Counted from the first letter of the stretch, positions 1 to 9,615 are shown. The stretch: 38,532 bases of DNA from Bryobacterales bacterium (GCA_003166875.1 PMUN01000076.1:8711-47242), one strand, 5' to 3'. Notes: generated by a model not told the origin, from the sequence alone. Translations and numbers: made by a program.

Positions 1-3000
1 ACGGTGATGGTGGTGAAGCTTTCTCCTTGCGTGATTTGAAGCGGAAATTGGGTGGGCTTCGAAATTGCAATCCAGGGGACCTGAAAATTGACTTGCAACG
101 GAGAAACATAGAACAGCGGTGCTGGAGAATTCGCCACCGTCATAGATGTTCCGCCCAGCAGGAGCGGCAGCGGAGCACCCGCAAGAATCTTCGCGCTCGA
201 CAGATTCGTTCCGTAAAGCGATGCTATGCTGCCGGGCGAGATTGCAGAACCGGGCGCGGGATTGGCGTTGCTCACCAAGCCTGCTGCGGTGGCTGCGGGA
301 GCGGGGCCGACAATTGGCTCGGCGGCGATGCTGGAGCCGGAGCCTGGCGGGGTGCACGTGAAAGTAAGTTCGTCGCCCACATTTTGAGCTAGCGCGCGCA
401 AGGCGGCATCCGAGAAAGTTGCGAAAGTCTGGGCGCTGGTAAATGAATTCTGCTGGGGATTGTAGAGAAGGCCAGCAGCTTGCCCATTCACCATCCCCTT
501 CGCCACAACATCGCACTCGCCGGCTGCCGCGCGCGATTCCAGCAGATCGATGCGCGGACCTGCGACCGCCGTGTTGGTTTGCGTCAAGGTGATTTGCTGG
601 CCCACGATCGGCGCCAGATTGCTGTCAAAAGCCAATACGAAGGCAGTAAGCTGGTTGCGAATCGTATCGCCCGCGGCGCCAGTGGGGATGCCGCCAGGGT
701 TGATCAGGGATTGCTCGAAAACTTTCGCGCCATGGAATCGAAACAAAGTGTCGATGCTTCCATCGTGCAGGAATCCGAAGCCTCGGACTTGGTCGCCCAT
801 GAACGGGGTGGGCTCGCTGGGGAAGAGCGGGTCCGGCGACATGCCGAACTTTCCCACCTTTTGATACAAGTTGCGGAGGTGGGGGATTTTGAAGAGCTGC
901 GTTTCGTTCTCAAACGAAGATTGTCCATCGGTGCCAAAGAATCCGGGCCGCGCCACGCCGTACTGGCTGTTGCCATTGGGATCCAGCACGTGGCAGCCGT
1001 TGCAAGTCTTCAAGGTGTCGGAAGGCAAGCCGTTGTTGGTTAGCCCCAAGAAAAAATTCTGACCAGCCTGCTGGTCGGAGGTTAATGAGTTGTCGAGGTT
1101 GCGAATCGGGTTCGGAGGGTAGGTGAGCTGGAGAGCGAAATCGGCGAACGCCTGCATGTCCGCGGTGGATAGCTGCGCGGCGCTTCCGAGCAGATCCTGA
1201 AAAGCGGGATTGAACTTCATGAATCCCGCAACTTCGTTGAAGCTGCCGCTGTCGGGTTGAACGCTAGGAGCATCGTTGCCGCCAGTGCGGTCGCCACGCC
1301 AGTGCATGGGTCCGTGATTGGCCATGCCGCGCAGGCTCTGCACGGTAATTGGTCCTTTCATGGGATGGAAGGGAGTATCTGGGCCGACCAGCACCGCGAA
1401 TGGTCCGGGATCGTTGAGCGTAGTGTCGTCGGGATTGCCGAGGTCCCACGCCAAGCCGTCAAAATCGCCGAAGATGTGGCAACTGGCGCAGGCGGAATCG
1501 CCGTGACTCGAAGTGGTGGCGTCATAGAGGAACGGGCGTCCGTTGATCACGCTGGCGGGTTCAGGATTCAACATGGCCAGGTGCGCGGTTTCCTGCTGGC
1601 TTGCGAGATCGACAATGGAGATGGAGTTATCGAATCGCGTCAGCACATACAGTAAGTGCCGCGTCTGGTCGAGAGCGAGACCGCTGGGTCCTCCGCCGGA
1701 CACTGTGATCTGATCCGCCGTGTTTGGAACGAAGCTATCGTTTTCGAGTGCGGCGGTATTGAAGATGCCGATTTTGCTGGAACCGAACGCAGCGACATAG
1801 AGCGTCTGGCCGTCGCTTGAAATGGCCATGTCCGTTGGAAACGCCAGGCTCTTCATGCTCTCGACGTTCGGACTAGGAGCGCAACAGGAAGCGTAATTGA
1901 TGTGCTTGTTCAGGTGACGCGGGAGAACCTGGCCGCCCGAGAGCACGGTGATGTGGCTCTCCACCAGATGGCCCCGCAAGCTGTGTCCGGCGTATGTGCC
2001 AGGACCTTCGAAGCGATGATCGTTCTGCGCGTCGGTGTTGCTGACGTATACCGTGCCGCTCACGGGATTCACAACCATATTGAAGAGAACGGTGCCGACT
2101 CCGGCGAAGAAACCGCTCGATCCGGGTTGTTGGACCGGAGGGTTGGCCGCCGCATTGATCACGAACACATCCTTATCGGGTAGCGAGAGATTTACGGCGC
2201 TGTCCCAAACTGTGTTGGCTTCATCCTGCCAGTGCATCTTGCTGTCCGCGCTCGGGCGATATTTCACAATCAATCCGGTGGCCGGCGCGGGAATGCCCTG
2301 GTAATTGGTGTGCGGAGGAGGCGCGCCATTGTTGGGAATGGAGCCGGCCGAAATGGTGGTGGTGCCGTTACCCGATCGAAACGCCGCCGCGTAGACGGTG
2401 TTCCCGTCCGGCGTGACGGCCAACGCGCGAGGTGTGTCCGCGAAGAGCGTGAGGATGGTCAACGGCTGGCCGCCGAGCGTCGCACCCAGGTTCGTCGCGT
2501 CGAACACCCAGACATCAGCGCGGCCGACACCCGGCGTGGTGAACTGCGGATCGATGGATGAGTTCTGACCGCGATGCGCGGTGGTGATGAAAGCGCGGTC
2601 ATGTGAGGGTCCTGCAAAAACGATATCGCGCGGCTCGTCGCCTACTAGAAGAGTGCGAACTACGCGCGCCGTTTGAAGATTGCTGATGTCGACAATACTC
2701 ACGCTGTCGGAGAGGTGATTGACTACCCACACTTCGGTTGGAGATCGAAGCGCCACCGCGACCGGCTCCAGGCCTACGGGCACGGAAGCCATCAGCGAAA
2801 CGGTTTGGGCGGCTTGACCGGAGATGGAAAAAATCTCCAAACGGTTCGCGGGAGTGTTGGTGGCAAAGAGCAGCGTGCCGTCGGCGGAGAGGGCCAGGGG
2901 GCGAACCTCTCCGCTCTCGAAAAGAGTGTAGGATGAGGCCGGATTGGTTGCGCGAGGTGTCGCGCGGGGTTTTGCGGAAGCGATTCGGGACGACGCCAAG

Positions 3001-3119
3001 GCATTCGCTGGCGCCCGACGCGAAGTCCGTGGCTTTGCGCCGCTGGCCGCCACGATTACGCCGAGCATGATACACAGGGAAACGCATGCGGATGCTAAGA
3101 CGCGGGGGGAAATCGACAT
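1..3119 (-). CDS. YncE-like beta-propeller / c-type cytochrome fusion with TIGR03437-like (Solibacter C-terminal) domain; partial, C-terminus beyond left edge
   Basis: Manual minus-strand translation from ATG at 3119 (MSISPRVLASACVSLCIMLGVIVAASG...) is open to base 1. Two CxxCH haem motifs: CASCH (codons at 1476-1490) and CNGCH (990-1004). Repeated 'ALSADGTLLFATN', 'AVTPDGNTVYAAAF', 'AISSDGQTLYVAAFG' propeller motifs. C-terminal 'VSNANPAPGSAISPGSIASLYGTNLS...VNFQVPW' resembles TIGR03437. Absent from the supplied ORF track because no stop lies in the window. Confidence 0.88.
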   Translation of the reverse strand, partial: MSISPRVLASACVSLCIMLGVIVAASGAKPRTSRRAPANALASSRIASAKPRATPRATNPASSYTLFESGEVRPLALSADGTLLFATNTPANRLEIFSISGQAAQTVSLMASVPVGLEPVAVALRSPTEVWVVNHLSDSVSIVDISNLQTARVVRTLLVGDEPRDIVFAGPSHDRAFITTAHRGQNSSIDPQFTTPGVGRADVWVFDATNLGATLGGQPLTILTLFADTPRALAVTPDGNTVYAAAFRSGNGTTTISAGSIPNNGAPPPHTNYQGIPAPATGLIVKYRPSADSKMHWQDEANTVWDSAVNLSLPDKDVFVINAAANPPVQQPGSSGFFAGVGTVLFNMVVNPVSGTVYVSNTDAQNDHRFEGPGTYAGHSLRGHLVESHITVLSGGQVLPRHLNKHINYASCCAPSPNVESMKSLAFPTDMAISSDGQTLYVAAFGSSKIGIFNTAALENDSFVPNTADQITVSGGGPSGLALDQTRHLLYVLTRFDNSISIVDLASQQETAHLAMLNPEPASVINGRPFLYDATTSSHGDSACASCHIFGDFDGLAWDLGNPDDTTLNDPGPFAVLVGPDTPFHPMKGPITVQSLRGMANHGPMHWRGDRTGGNDAPSVQPDSGSFNEVAGFMKFNPAFQDLLGSAAQLSTADMQAFADFALQLTYPPNPIRNLDNSLTSDQQAGQNFFLGLTNNGLPSDTLKTCNGCHVLDPNGNSQYGVARPGFFGTDGQSSFENETQLFKIPHLRNLYQKVGKFGMSPDPLFPSEPTPFMGDQVRGFGFLHDGSIDTLFRFHGAKVFEQSLINPGGIPTGAAGDTIRNQLTAFVLAFDSNLAPIVGQQITLTQTNTAVAGPRIDLLESRAAAGECDVVAKGMVNGQAAGLLYNPQQNSFTSAQTFATFSDAALRALAQNVGDELTFTCTPPGSGSSIAAEPIVGPAPAATAAGLVSNANPAPGSAISPGSIASLYGTNLSSAKILAGAPLPLLLGGTSMTVANSPAPLFYVSPLQVNFQVPWIAISKPTQFPLQITQGESFTTIT

Positions 3120-3157
3120 ACTGTTTCCTGATGGTAGCGTATCGGGGTGGTGCTCGA

Positions 3158-3550
3158 TTATTTCGTCCAATCGGAGAGCCGAAGACCTTTTACGCGGGCG
3201 AATTCCTTGGTATTGTTGGTGACCAAGACCGCGCCGCGGCTTACGGCGGTTCCCGCGATGAGTAGATCCATCGGACCGATCAGCAAACCACGAGCTTCCA
3301 GATCGATGCGGATTCGAGCGGATTCGAGCGCGGCCTCGCGATCAAACGGAACCTGTTGGATGCCCGCCAGAAGGAGGGAAGCAATTTCCCGCCGGCGCGA
3401 CGAGCCGATCTTGAGCGTTCCATATTCGATTTCGTAGGCGACAACGCTGGGGATGGCGAGCTGGCGAGGAGATGCACTTTGGAACCGGGAAACCACCAAT
3501 GGCTGTCCCCTGAGGTAGTGAATGACGGTATTGGTGTCAAGGAGCGTCAA
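3158..3550 (-). CDS. vapC: PIN-domain ribonuclease toxin, VapC family
   Basis: MTLLDTNTVIHYLRG (PIN acidic motif), AYEIEYG, PMDLLIAGTAVSRGAVLVTNNTKEFARVKGL. Confidence 0.92.
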   Translation of the reverse strand: MTLLDTNTVIHYLRGQPLVVSRFQSASPRQLAIPSVVAYEIEYGTLKIGSSRRREIASLLLAGIQQVPFDREAALESARIRIDLEARGLLIGPMDLLIAGTAVSRGAVLVTNNTKEFARVKGLRLSDWTK

Positions 3551-3780
3551 CGGATCCGCTCCCTGGTGGAGTCCTTTCCGTAGCCCGCGCGAATCTTTTC
3601 CACGTCAGGAAAGTCAGTGAGGGCGCCCGCGGCATCGAGCACGCTCTTCGGCCAGGCGTCCTCTAGAGTGTCTACCACCCGCTCCGCGATCCAACGGCTC
3701 ACTGACGTTCCTTTCACTTTAGCGGCCTTGCGTGCCTTGTTCTCGATATCGTCGGGCAGATAAATCGTGATCTGTGCCAT
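3547..3780 (-). CDS. vapB: Ribbon-helix-helix-type antitoxin, VapB-like
   Basis: MAQITIYLPDDIENKARKAAKVKGTSVSRWIAERV is RHH-like; 4-nt overlap with the downstream PIN toxin. Confidence 0.82.
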   Translation of the reverse strand: MAQITIYLPDDIENKARKAAKVKGTSVSRWIAERVVDTLEDAWPKSVLDAAGALTDFPDVEKIRAGYGKDSTRERIR

Positions 3781-3799
3781 ATACTATACAGTATACTAT
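3781..3799. promoter_or_regulatory. Candidate VapB autoregulatory site (repeated ATACTAT)
   Basis: ATACTATACAGTATACTAT directly abuts the vapB start codon: two ATACTAT copies flanking ACAGT, with the palindrome AGTATACT inside. Confidence 0.5.
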
Positions 3800-4200
3800 G
3801 AATCGATCGGCTCCAATAAATAGTACGCTTCGCCGACAGCCGGCAGCACTTTAATCACGAACCCGCGGCGATCGAGAACGCGGCGGAGCTTCAGGTTCGG
3901 CTTTGCGCAATGGACTGCGTCCACAATCCACTCGATTGCTGTGAGCTGATTCAACTGTGCGAATCTTCTGGCTAGCGCCCAGATGGACAGAAGAACGCCT
4001 TCGCCGCCACCCTCGATCTGGGCCAACTCGATCCGAAGCCGGTTGCCTTCCACGCGAAACTCCCCGAGGATGGTGGCAGAGCCGGCGCGGAAAACAACCG
4101 GCTTACCCGTGAGGATCATGGCCTGAATCTGTTCCCTTGGCAGAGCTAATAGTTCATCTTCGGTGTACCCTTCGAATAGGACTTCTGATTTGCCACCCAT
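3796..4200 (-). CDS. Conserved hypothetical protein, possibly GNAT-like C-terminal half
   Basis: ATG at 4200 (MGGKSEVLFEGYTEDELLALPREQIQAMILTGKPVVFRAG...). The ORF-track start 4281 overlaps the divergent gene and is unlikely. 'NLKLRRVLDRRGFVIK' resembles a GNAT C-terminal motif. Confidence 0.7.
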   Translation of the reverse strand: MGGKSEVLFEGYTEDELLALPREQIQAMILTGKPVVFRAGSATILGEFRVEGNRLRIELAQIEGGGEGVLLSIWALARRFAQLNQLTAIEWIVDAVHCAKPNLKLRRVLDRRGFVIKVLPAVGEAYYLLEPIDS

Positions 4201-4224
4201 GGGGACTCTCCTGATGATAATTCT

Positions 4225-5364
4225 ATGAGCGAACCCGCTTATCCGGCCGCGCGAGCCGTTGCCACGCAGGTGCGGCTGCACTTTTCCCGGCAGCTCGCGG
4301 AGGAACGTGAGCGCGGGACCGACGACTTGGCTTCCGAGCCGGACGCCGCCGCGATCGAAGCCATGCTCGACGCCGCGTTCTGGGCCAGCCTTCTACGCCA
4401 GGAGCACCAACCCCCAAGGTTCTCGCTTGCATTTCTTTCCGCCGAACAGTCGCACCTTCCTTTGACTTTCGAGCAGCGGCTTCCGCTCACTCCCGAGAAT
4501 ATCGCGCGGCTAGCGCCCGCCGTCGAGCGTCCATCAATCCACTTGGGCGTCTGGCAAGAGAACGGAGAATTTCATATCTGGGGCGCCACGCGGACGCTGC
4601 CGGTGTTGTGCTTCGTAGTGGAGGTAGTGGATCCGGGCCTGATGGTGATCAAGCATCGCCGCGGTACGGAGTCCGGCAAATTCGTGAACGTCGCGGTGCT
4701 GGAAGGCGATCAGATCAAAATGCTGGATCACAAATCGGTGAGCCTTCAAGATCCGCCGGCGCTGGTTGCGTCGTTGCTCGGTTTGGATTTACCCAGTTCT
4801 TCGGCTGACTCGATACAGGTACTGATCCAGATTGCAGCATCCATGCGCGCGCACGGACGGGGCGGATCGCTGCTGATCGTTCCGCATGGTACCAAGGAAT
4901 GGCGAGAATCGATAGCCGGGCCGACGCCATATTCGATCCAGCCGCCTTACTTGGAACTGGCCGCGCTGATACGCGAGGAACCGGGCGAGAAGAGCCAGCG
5001 GCGATGGCAGGAGGTGCTTCGCCGGGCGGTGGAGGCGGTGGCGGGTTTGACTGCAGTGGACGGAGCGATGGTGATGACCGATCGATGCGAATTACTGGCG
5101 TTCGGCGCTAAAATCGGACGCCGCGATGGATGGCCACGGATCGATCAGGTGATTGATACCGAATTGATGGGAGGCGCGATTGGCCGCACGCTGCACCCGG
5201 CTGATTTCGGAGGCGCGCGCCACTTATCGGGGGCGCAATTCGCGCAGGATCAGAACAATTCCGTTGTACTGGTGGCGTCGCAAGACGGGCGGTTTACGGT
5301 ATTTGCATGGTCGGCGGCGAGGGCAGCGGTGTGCGCGTATCGGGTTGAGGCGCTGCTGCTGTAA
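4225..5364 (+). CDS. Putative sensor domain (DACNV-type) / DisA_N-like diadenylate cyclase family protein
   Basis: C-terminal third contains 'VDGAMVMTDRCELLAFGAKI' (DGA motif) and 'GGARHLSGAQFAQDQNNSVVLVASQDGRFTVF' (RHxSGA motif plus VV.VS..G.I-like strand), the signature pair of DAC/DisA_N domains. Confidence 0.72.
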   Translation: MSEPAYPAARAVATQVRLHFSRQLAEERERGTDDLASEPDAAAIEAMLDAAFWASLLRQEHQPPRFSLAFLSAEQSHLPLTFEQRLPLTPENIARLAPAVERPSIHLGVWQENGEFHIWGATRTLPVLCFVVEVVDPGLMVIKHRRGTESGKFVNVAVLEGDQIKMLDHKSVSLQDPPALVASLLGLDLPSSSADSIQVLIQIAASMRAHGRGGSLLIVPHGTKEWRESIAGPTPYSIQPPYLELAALIREEPGEKSQRRWQEVLRRAVEAVAGLTAVDGAMVMTDRCELLAFGAKIGRRDGWPRIDQVIDTELMGGAIGRTLHPADFGGARHLSGAQFAQDQNNSVVLVASQDGRFTVFAWSAARAAVCAYRVEALLL

Positions 5365-5581
5365 TTCGGCGCGAATCAGTTGGACAGTTAAGCTGCTTCG
5401 TGGAGTGGCTGGTGATGCAGACGCAACAGGTCGTTGGATTTGAGGGCTAGCTAGGGAGGCATAGGTACGGCCACTGTCCGCGATAGGCCAGCAACTGCAT
5501 CACCCGTTTTCGCGGATTCCGGCAAGGCTGTCTGAATTTCCGCGGCCTCCGCGACGTGAAGGCCAGTGCTGCCAGAAAATT

Positions 5582-5629
5582 GCGCCGATTGGCAATCGGC
5601 GCGCAGGTTGGCAACAGTTGGCAACCTGC
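5582..5629. repeat. REP-like double hairpin (GCCGATTGGCAATCGGC + GCAGGTTGGCAACAGTTGGCAACCTGC)
   Basis: Two adjacent inverted repeats; both modules recur at 23094-23189. Confidence 0.75.
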
Positions 5630-5728
5630 CCACATCGCAAAATGACCCTGGCACATTTGGATCTAGTGGGCTGTCCGCGCACGAACTTTAGCATCGAAAT
5701 CCCGTGCGTTCGCAGTGCGTGCGCTACG

Positions 5729-8700
5729 TTAGAACTCGATGTTCGCCCGGAGTTCGATGTTTCGAGGACCGTTACTGTTATAGGCTTGCCCGAAGGTGGT
5801 CGACTGGAGGTTGTTGGCGCCACCGCCGGTATTAAAGGCGAACACCGGATGGTTGAAGGCGTTGAGAAACTCCGCTTGCAACACGAAGCGGATCCTCTCC
5901 GTGATCGCAATGCGCTTAGTCAGCGACATGTCGTTGAAGGTTTGATGCGGTCCGTACATGTAGAAGATCTGACCAAAAGTACCCGCCGTCGTGTTGGGTT
6001 TGAGATAGGCGGTGTTGGCGCCCACCCCCGGGGTAATGTACGCCGGGTTGATGGCGTTCACGTAGCCTGCGTTGCCGACAGAATACACGCCGACCGAGCT
6101 CTGCAATTGGGACCGCGTGACGCCATTGAGAATCACGCCGCCGTCGCCATAATCGTTGAACGTGGAATTGCCGCCCAGGATTACCTGGGGCGCGCCGGTC
6201 TGGAAGGTGAAGATATCGCCCAAAGTCCAGCCGCCTAGAATCGCATTCGTCACACCGCCGTGGTTGAGCCACTGGCGGCCTTTACCAAATGGAAGATCGT
6301 AGGTTCCATTGGCATGAATCACATCGTGAAGGTCGAACAAGGTCGGGCCATAGCTCTCTCGCAGATCGCGCAGAGTGTACTGCGTAGACTGACTCGTCCA
6401 ATTGTTTGGCGTGGCCAGACCGAGCGTGTGGCTCCAGGTGTAATTCGCGTCAAATTGAAGACCGTGCCAGGGCTTTTGCCGGTAATCCACCTGCAGCGCG
6501 TTGTAATTCGAATAGCCAATGGCGTCCATGTAAAAAACCGGCTGGCCGGCCGAATAGGGATTCGTCTGGAAGAAGTTGATAGGATAACCGGCGCCTTTTC
6601 CGGTGAATCCGGCGTTGGTGGCACAAGGCTTGAAGCTGGAACCCACCAGGTTGCAGAAATACTGCGGGTTATAATTAGCGCCTGCCAGGATGTTCGCCAA
6701 GGCTCCCACTTGCCCGGTGTTCAGGTCGTTGATGAAGCTGGTGTTGCCGTAGTCTGCCAGCGGCACACCTGCGCCGCCGGAACCCTCTCCGGCGAATGCA
6801 GCATTGAAAATCGGCGTCTGCGTCTGGCCAGAGTACCCGTTGTCGGCAAAGGAATTGATATTGTGTTGCTGGTTAATCTTCAGGTTTTGCTGCGCGGCCT
6901 GGAACTGAGTGAGGAATCCGTTCTCGAACACGTTTACCTCATTGGTGTTCTCAGACAGCCACTGATGGATGGTGTGGCTGCCGTTATAGCGGACCTCGAA
7001 TACTCCAGCCCCGGGCAGTTCGCGCTGGATGCCGAGGTTCCACGATTGCGTGTAGGGTTGGGCAATGTTCGGATTCAGGCCGTTGACGTCGTTTCCGAGA
7101 TATGTCAGGGATTGGAATGTGGCATTCGATTCCGGATTGGTGGGCGAATACGCGGCAGGATTGTAGGCGAATGGCGGTAACGACTGACCGAGCGAAAGAG
7201 AACCTGGAGCGAACGATCCGGTTGTGCCGGTGTTGTTCGAATACAAGTTAAAGTTCTGGTAGTAGAACGAGCCATAGTTGGTGGCTTGGTTCCAGAAATA
7301 TTGCTGCGGTTCAGTGAAGCGGCGGAGCGAATAGCCGGCGCGAATAACGGTCTTGCCGCCGCCGGTGAGCTTTCCGAGGATGCCATCCTTATAATCGGGC
7401 GACCAGGCGAGGCCGATGGAAGGTTGCGGACTGATGTCCCAGGGTTTGTATTGATGCGAGCGCGCCACCAACTCCGGATTCGTGTTGCTGCCCAGAACGC
7501 CTGGCGCGAAAAGATCGCCGACCGGAGTGGGACCGTAGATCGCCGCCGGCAGCGCGCCGGAGTATTCGTTGGTCAGATCGTGGTTGTCGCCGGTGAAGTC
7601 CCAGCGCAGGCCGTAGTTGATGGTGAGATTCGGACGCAAGCGGAAGGAATCCTGCGCGAATAATCCCCAGGCCCCGATCAGCTCGTCCAGATTGTACGAG
7701 CTGCCGGGCTTCTGAATGTAGGATTTCGTTGCCGGGTCCACACCGTACTGGCCGTTTACACCCGATAGGCGTCCAGTGAGGACGGCATACAACTGCTCGG
7801 CTTCCCCGAGCTGGGCGGAAGTTGCCCCGGGCAAGCTGGCCGACGATCCAGAATTCGAGAAGGCCGCCTGAGCCGGGTCGCCGGTGGTGAGCCCGAAGTT
7901 GTAGGTGGGCCACCCGGCCGGCGCGTTATAGTAGTGATCCTGTTCACGCCACCAGGAGAAGCCGAATTTGATGTTGTGTTTGCCGGTCTGCCAGCTTACC
8001 GAGTCGGAGGCATTGAAGACGGGATAGTAAGTATTGATACCCAAATTGAAATTCTGGCCCGACTGGGCGATACCCCAGTTGACCAGCCCAATCGAGGTAA
8101 CGTACAACGGCGCGGCGTTATATCCGTACCAAGTCGCGTTGTAGAGGAAGCCCCCTTTGAACTCATTCACCAGCTTGGGAGATATTATCCAGTCGAATCC
8201 GAACGAGGCCGTGTAGTTGTTGTTCTTGTTGCCGGCAATTTGATCCGCGAAGGCGGCCCCCGGGAGGTACGACGGCGCAACGGCAGGCTGGATCTCTTTG
8301 GTCTCATTGAAAGCGAGATGGAACCGGAGCTTGTCCGTCATGTTGTAGTCGATGCGGAACGTCGGGTAGTAGAACGTGGTTGGGGATCCCTGTAGCCAAT
8401 TCAGAGTCGCGAGATTGGGATCAGAAAGACCGGAAATAGAGCCGTACTTCAGCGCGCCATTTACCCCCGTCAGCTCGTTTGCGATCGTCGGATTGATCGT
8501 ACCCGGAAGAGCGGAATTGAAGCCATGCGCCAAGTTCAAGACATTGACAGTGCGTGTGACGCCGTCGGATCCCGTGTATTGGAAGTTGCCCGTTTGCGCC
8601 GCGGGCTGGAGCACGGTTTGGGACGTACTGATGGTGCCGGGCGATTTGGACATACTGAAGCTTCCGAAGAAGAACAGCTTATTCTTGATAACCGGTCCTC

Positions 8701-9586
8701 CAACGCTCCCGCCAAAATCGTTGAGGATGAGAGGTGGCCGCGCGATGCCCTCGCCGTTGTTGGACCATGAGTTGGCGTTGAGGTCCGCATTTCGGAAATC
8801 TTCATACACGCGTCCGTGGAAGGCATTGGTTCCGCGCCGGGTGATGAAGTTGATCTGCATGCTGGCTTGACCGAAACCCTGGTCCAGATCCAGTTGGTCG
8901 GTTTGCACGGTCATCTCGCCGATATCTTCCAAACGAGCGGACACGACGGGCTGCGCATTCCCGGTGAACTTCATGCGGCTGGGGCTGCCGATCACGCCGT
9001 CGATATTGTTGCCCTGGTCGATGGAGGGGAGCCCATTCCACGTGCCGTTGTAGCCGGGCGTCAGATTCGCCAATTGGGTCAGGTCGCGTCCGCCCAGCGG
9101 GAGATCCTCGATCTGCTTAAGGTCGATGGTGGTGCCGATCATATTCGAGGAGGTTTCGAGTACTGTCACGCCTTCGCCGCTCACTTCCACCGTTTGGTTG
9201 AGCGCGCCAACCTTCAGCGATACGGTTATGTCAGTGACACGGGCGACCTGCACGAGGAGGGGGCTAACCACTTCTTTCGAAAAACCCTCTTTCCCGACGG
9301 TCAAAGCGTAGTTGCCGTTGTTCAGGTCGACGAACCGATAGGTGCCGGCGTCTGCCGTCGTAGCATTTCGCAGGTCGTTGGTACCGAGATCGCGAAGCTC
9401 CAGCTTGGCGCCCGGAACGGTGGCGCCTCCAGGATCGATTACCGTAATACTCATGGTCCCCTGGGAGGACTGGGCCCAGACGCTCGGAGCAATCAGCAGA
9501 AACATTCCAAGCCAAATCGATGTGGTGGCAAAGAGCGAGCGGGCTGCTCTGCTAAAAACGGCCTCGACACAATTCATAGGCGTCAT
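5729..9586 (-). CDS. TonB-dependent receptor, Oar-like with N-terminal carboxypeptidase-regulatory-like domain
   Basis: 1285 aa; N-terminal 'GTMSITVIDPGGATVPGAKLELRDLGTND...TYRFVDLNNGNYALTV' (CarboxypepD_reg-like), plug-like 'IEDLPLGGRDLTQLANLTPGYNG', C-terminal 'NIELRANIEF' beta-strand ending. Confidence 0.92.
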   Translation of the reverse strand: MTPMNCVEAVFSRAARSLFATTSIWLGMFLLIAPSVWAQSSQGTMSITVIDPGGATVPGAKLELRDLGTNDLRNATTADAGTYRFVDLNNGNYALTVGKEGFSKEVVSPLLVQVARVTDITVSLKVGALNQTVEVSGEGVTVLETSSNMIGTTIDLKQIEDLPLGGRDLTQLANLTPGYNGTWNGLPSIDQGNNIDGVIGSPSRMKFTGNAQPVVSARLEDIGEMTVQTDQLDLDQGFGQASMQINFITRRGTNAFHGRVYEDFRNADLNANSWSNNGEGIARPPLILNDFGGSVGGPVIKNKLFFFGSFSMSKSPGTISTSQTVLQPAAQTGNFQYTGSDGVTRTVNVLNLAHGFNSALPGTINPTIANELTGVNGALKYGSISGLSDPNLATLNWLQGSPTTFYYPTFRIDYNMTDKLRFHLAFNETKEIQPAVAPSYLPGAAFADQIAGNKNNNYTASFGFDWIISPKLVNEFKGGFLYNATWYGYNAAPLYVTSIGLVNWGIAQSGQNFNLGINTYYPVFNASDSVSWQTGKHNIKFGFSWWREQDHYYNAPAGWPTYNFGLTTGDPAQAAFSNSGSSASLPGATSAQLGEAEQLYAVLTGRLSGVNGQYGVDPATKSYIQKPGSSYNLDELIGAWGLFAQDSFRLRPNLTINYGLRWDFTGDNHDLTNEYSGALPAAIYGPTPVGDLFAPGVLGSNTNPELVARSHQYKPWDISPQPSIGLAWSPDYKDGILGKLTGGGKTVIRAGYSLRRFTEPQQYFWNQATNYGSFYYQNFNLYSNNTGTTGSFAPGSLSLGQSLPPFAYNPAAYSPTNPESNATFQSLTYLGNDVNGLNPNIAQPYTQSWNLGIQRELPGAGVFEVRYNGSHTIHQWLSENTNEVNVFENGFLTQFQAAQQNLKINQQHNINSFADNGYSGQTQTPIFNAAFAGEGSGGAGVPLADYGNTSFINDLNTGQVGALANILAGANYNPQYFCNLVGSSFKPCATNAGFTGKGAGYPINFFQTNPYSAGQPVFYMDAIGYSNYNALQVDYRQKPWHGLQFDANYTWSHTLGLATPNNWTSQSTQYTLRDLRESYGPTLFDLHDVIHANGTYDLPFGKGRQWLNHGGVTNAILGGWTLGDIFTFQTGAPQVILGGNSTFNDYGDGGVILNGVTRSQLQSSVGVYSVGNAGYVNAINPAYITPGVGANTAYLKPNTTAGTFGQIFYMYGPHQTFNDMSLTKRIAITERIRFVLQAEFLNAFNHPVFAFNTGGGANNLQSTTFGQAYNSNGPRNIELRANIEF

Positions 9587-9601
9587 GCGGGGACCCTCCC
9601 A

Positions 9602-9615
9602 AGTAAGCGCTTACA
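9602..9615. promoter_or_regulatory. Candidate LacI-family operator (AGTAAGCGCTTACA) upstream of TonB receptor
   Basis: Contains the perfect 12-bp palindrome GTAAGCGCTTAC; a minus-strand -35-like TTGACT lies at 9661-9656. Confidence 0.8.

Noticed and set aside
480-1043. 187-aa plus-strand ORF and other short ORFs in 27-3087
   Set aside because: They overlap the long minus-strand di-haem propeller frame, which has motifs throughout; the short ORFs have none.
5447-5656. Short minus-strand ORFs (MCQGHFAMWAGCQLL... / MPGSFCDVGRLP...) in the 5365-5728 intergenic region
   Set aside because: They read through the REP-like hairpins and have no domain signature; more likely repeat-derived translations or gene debris.
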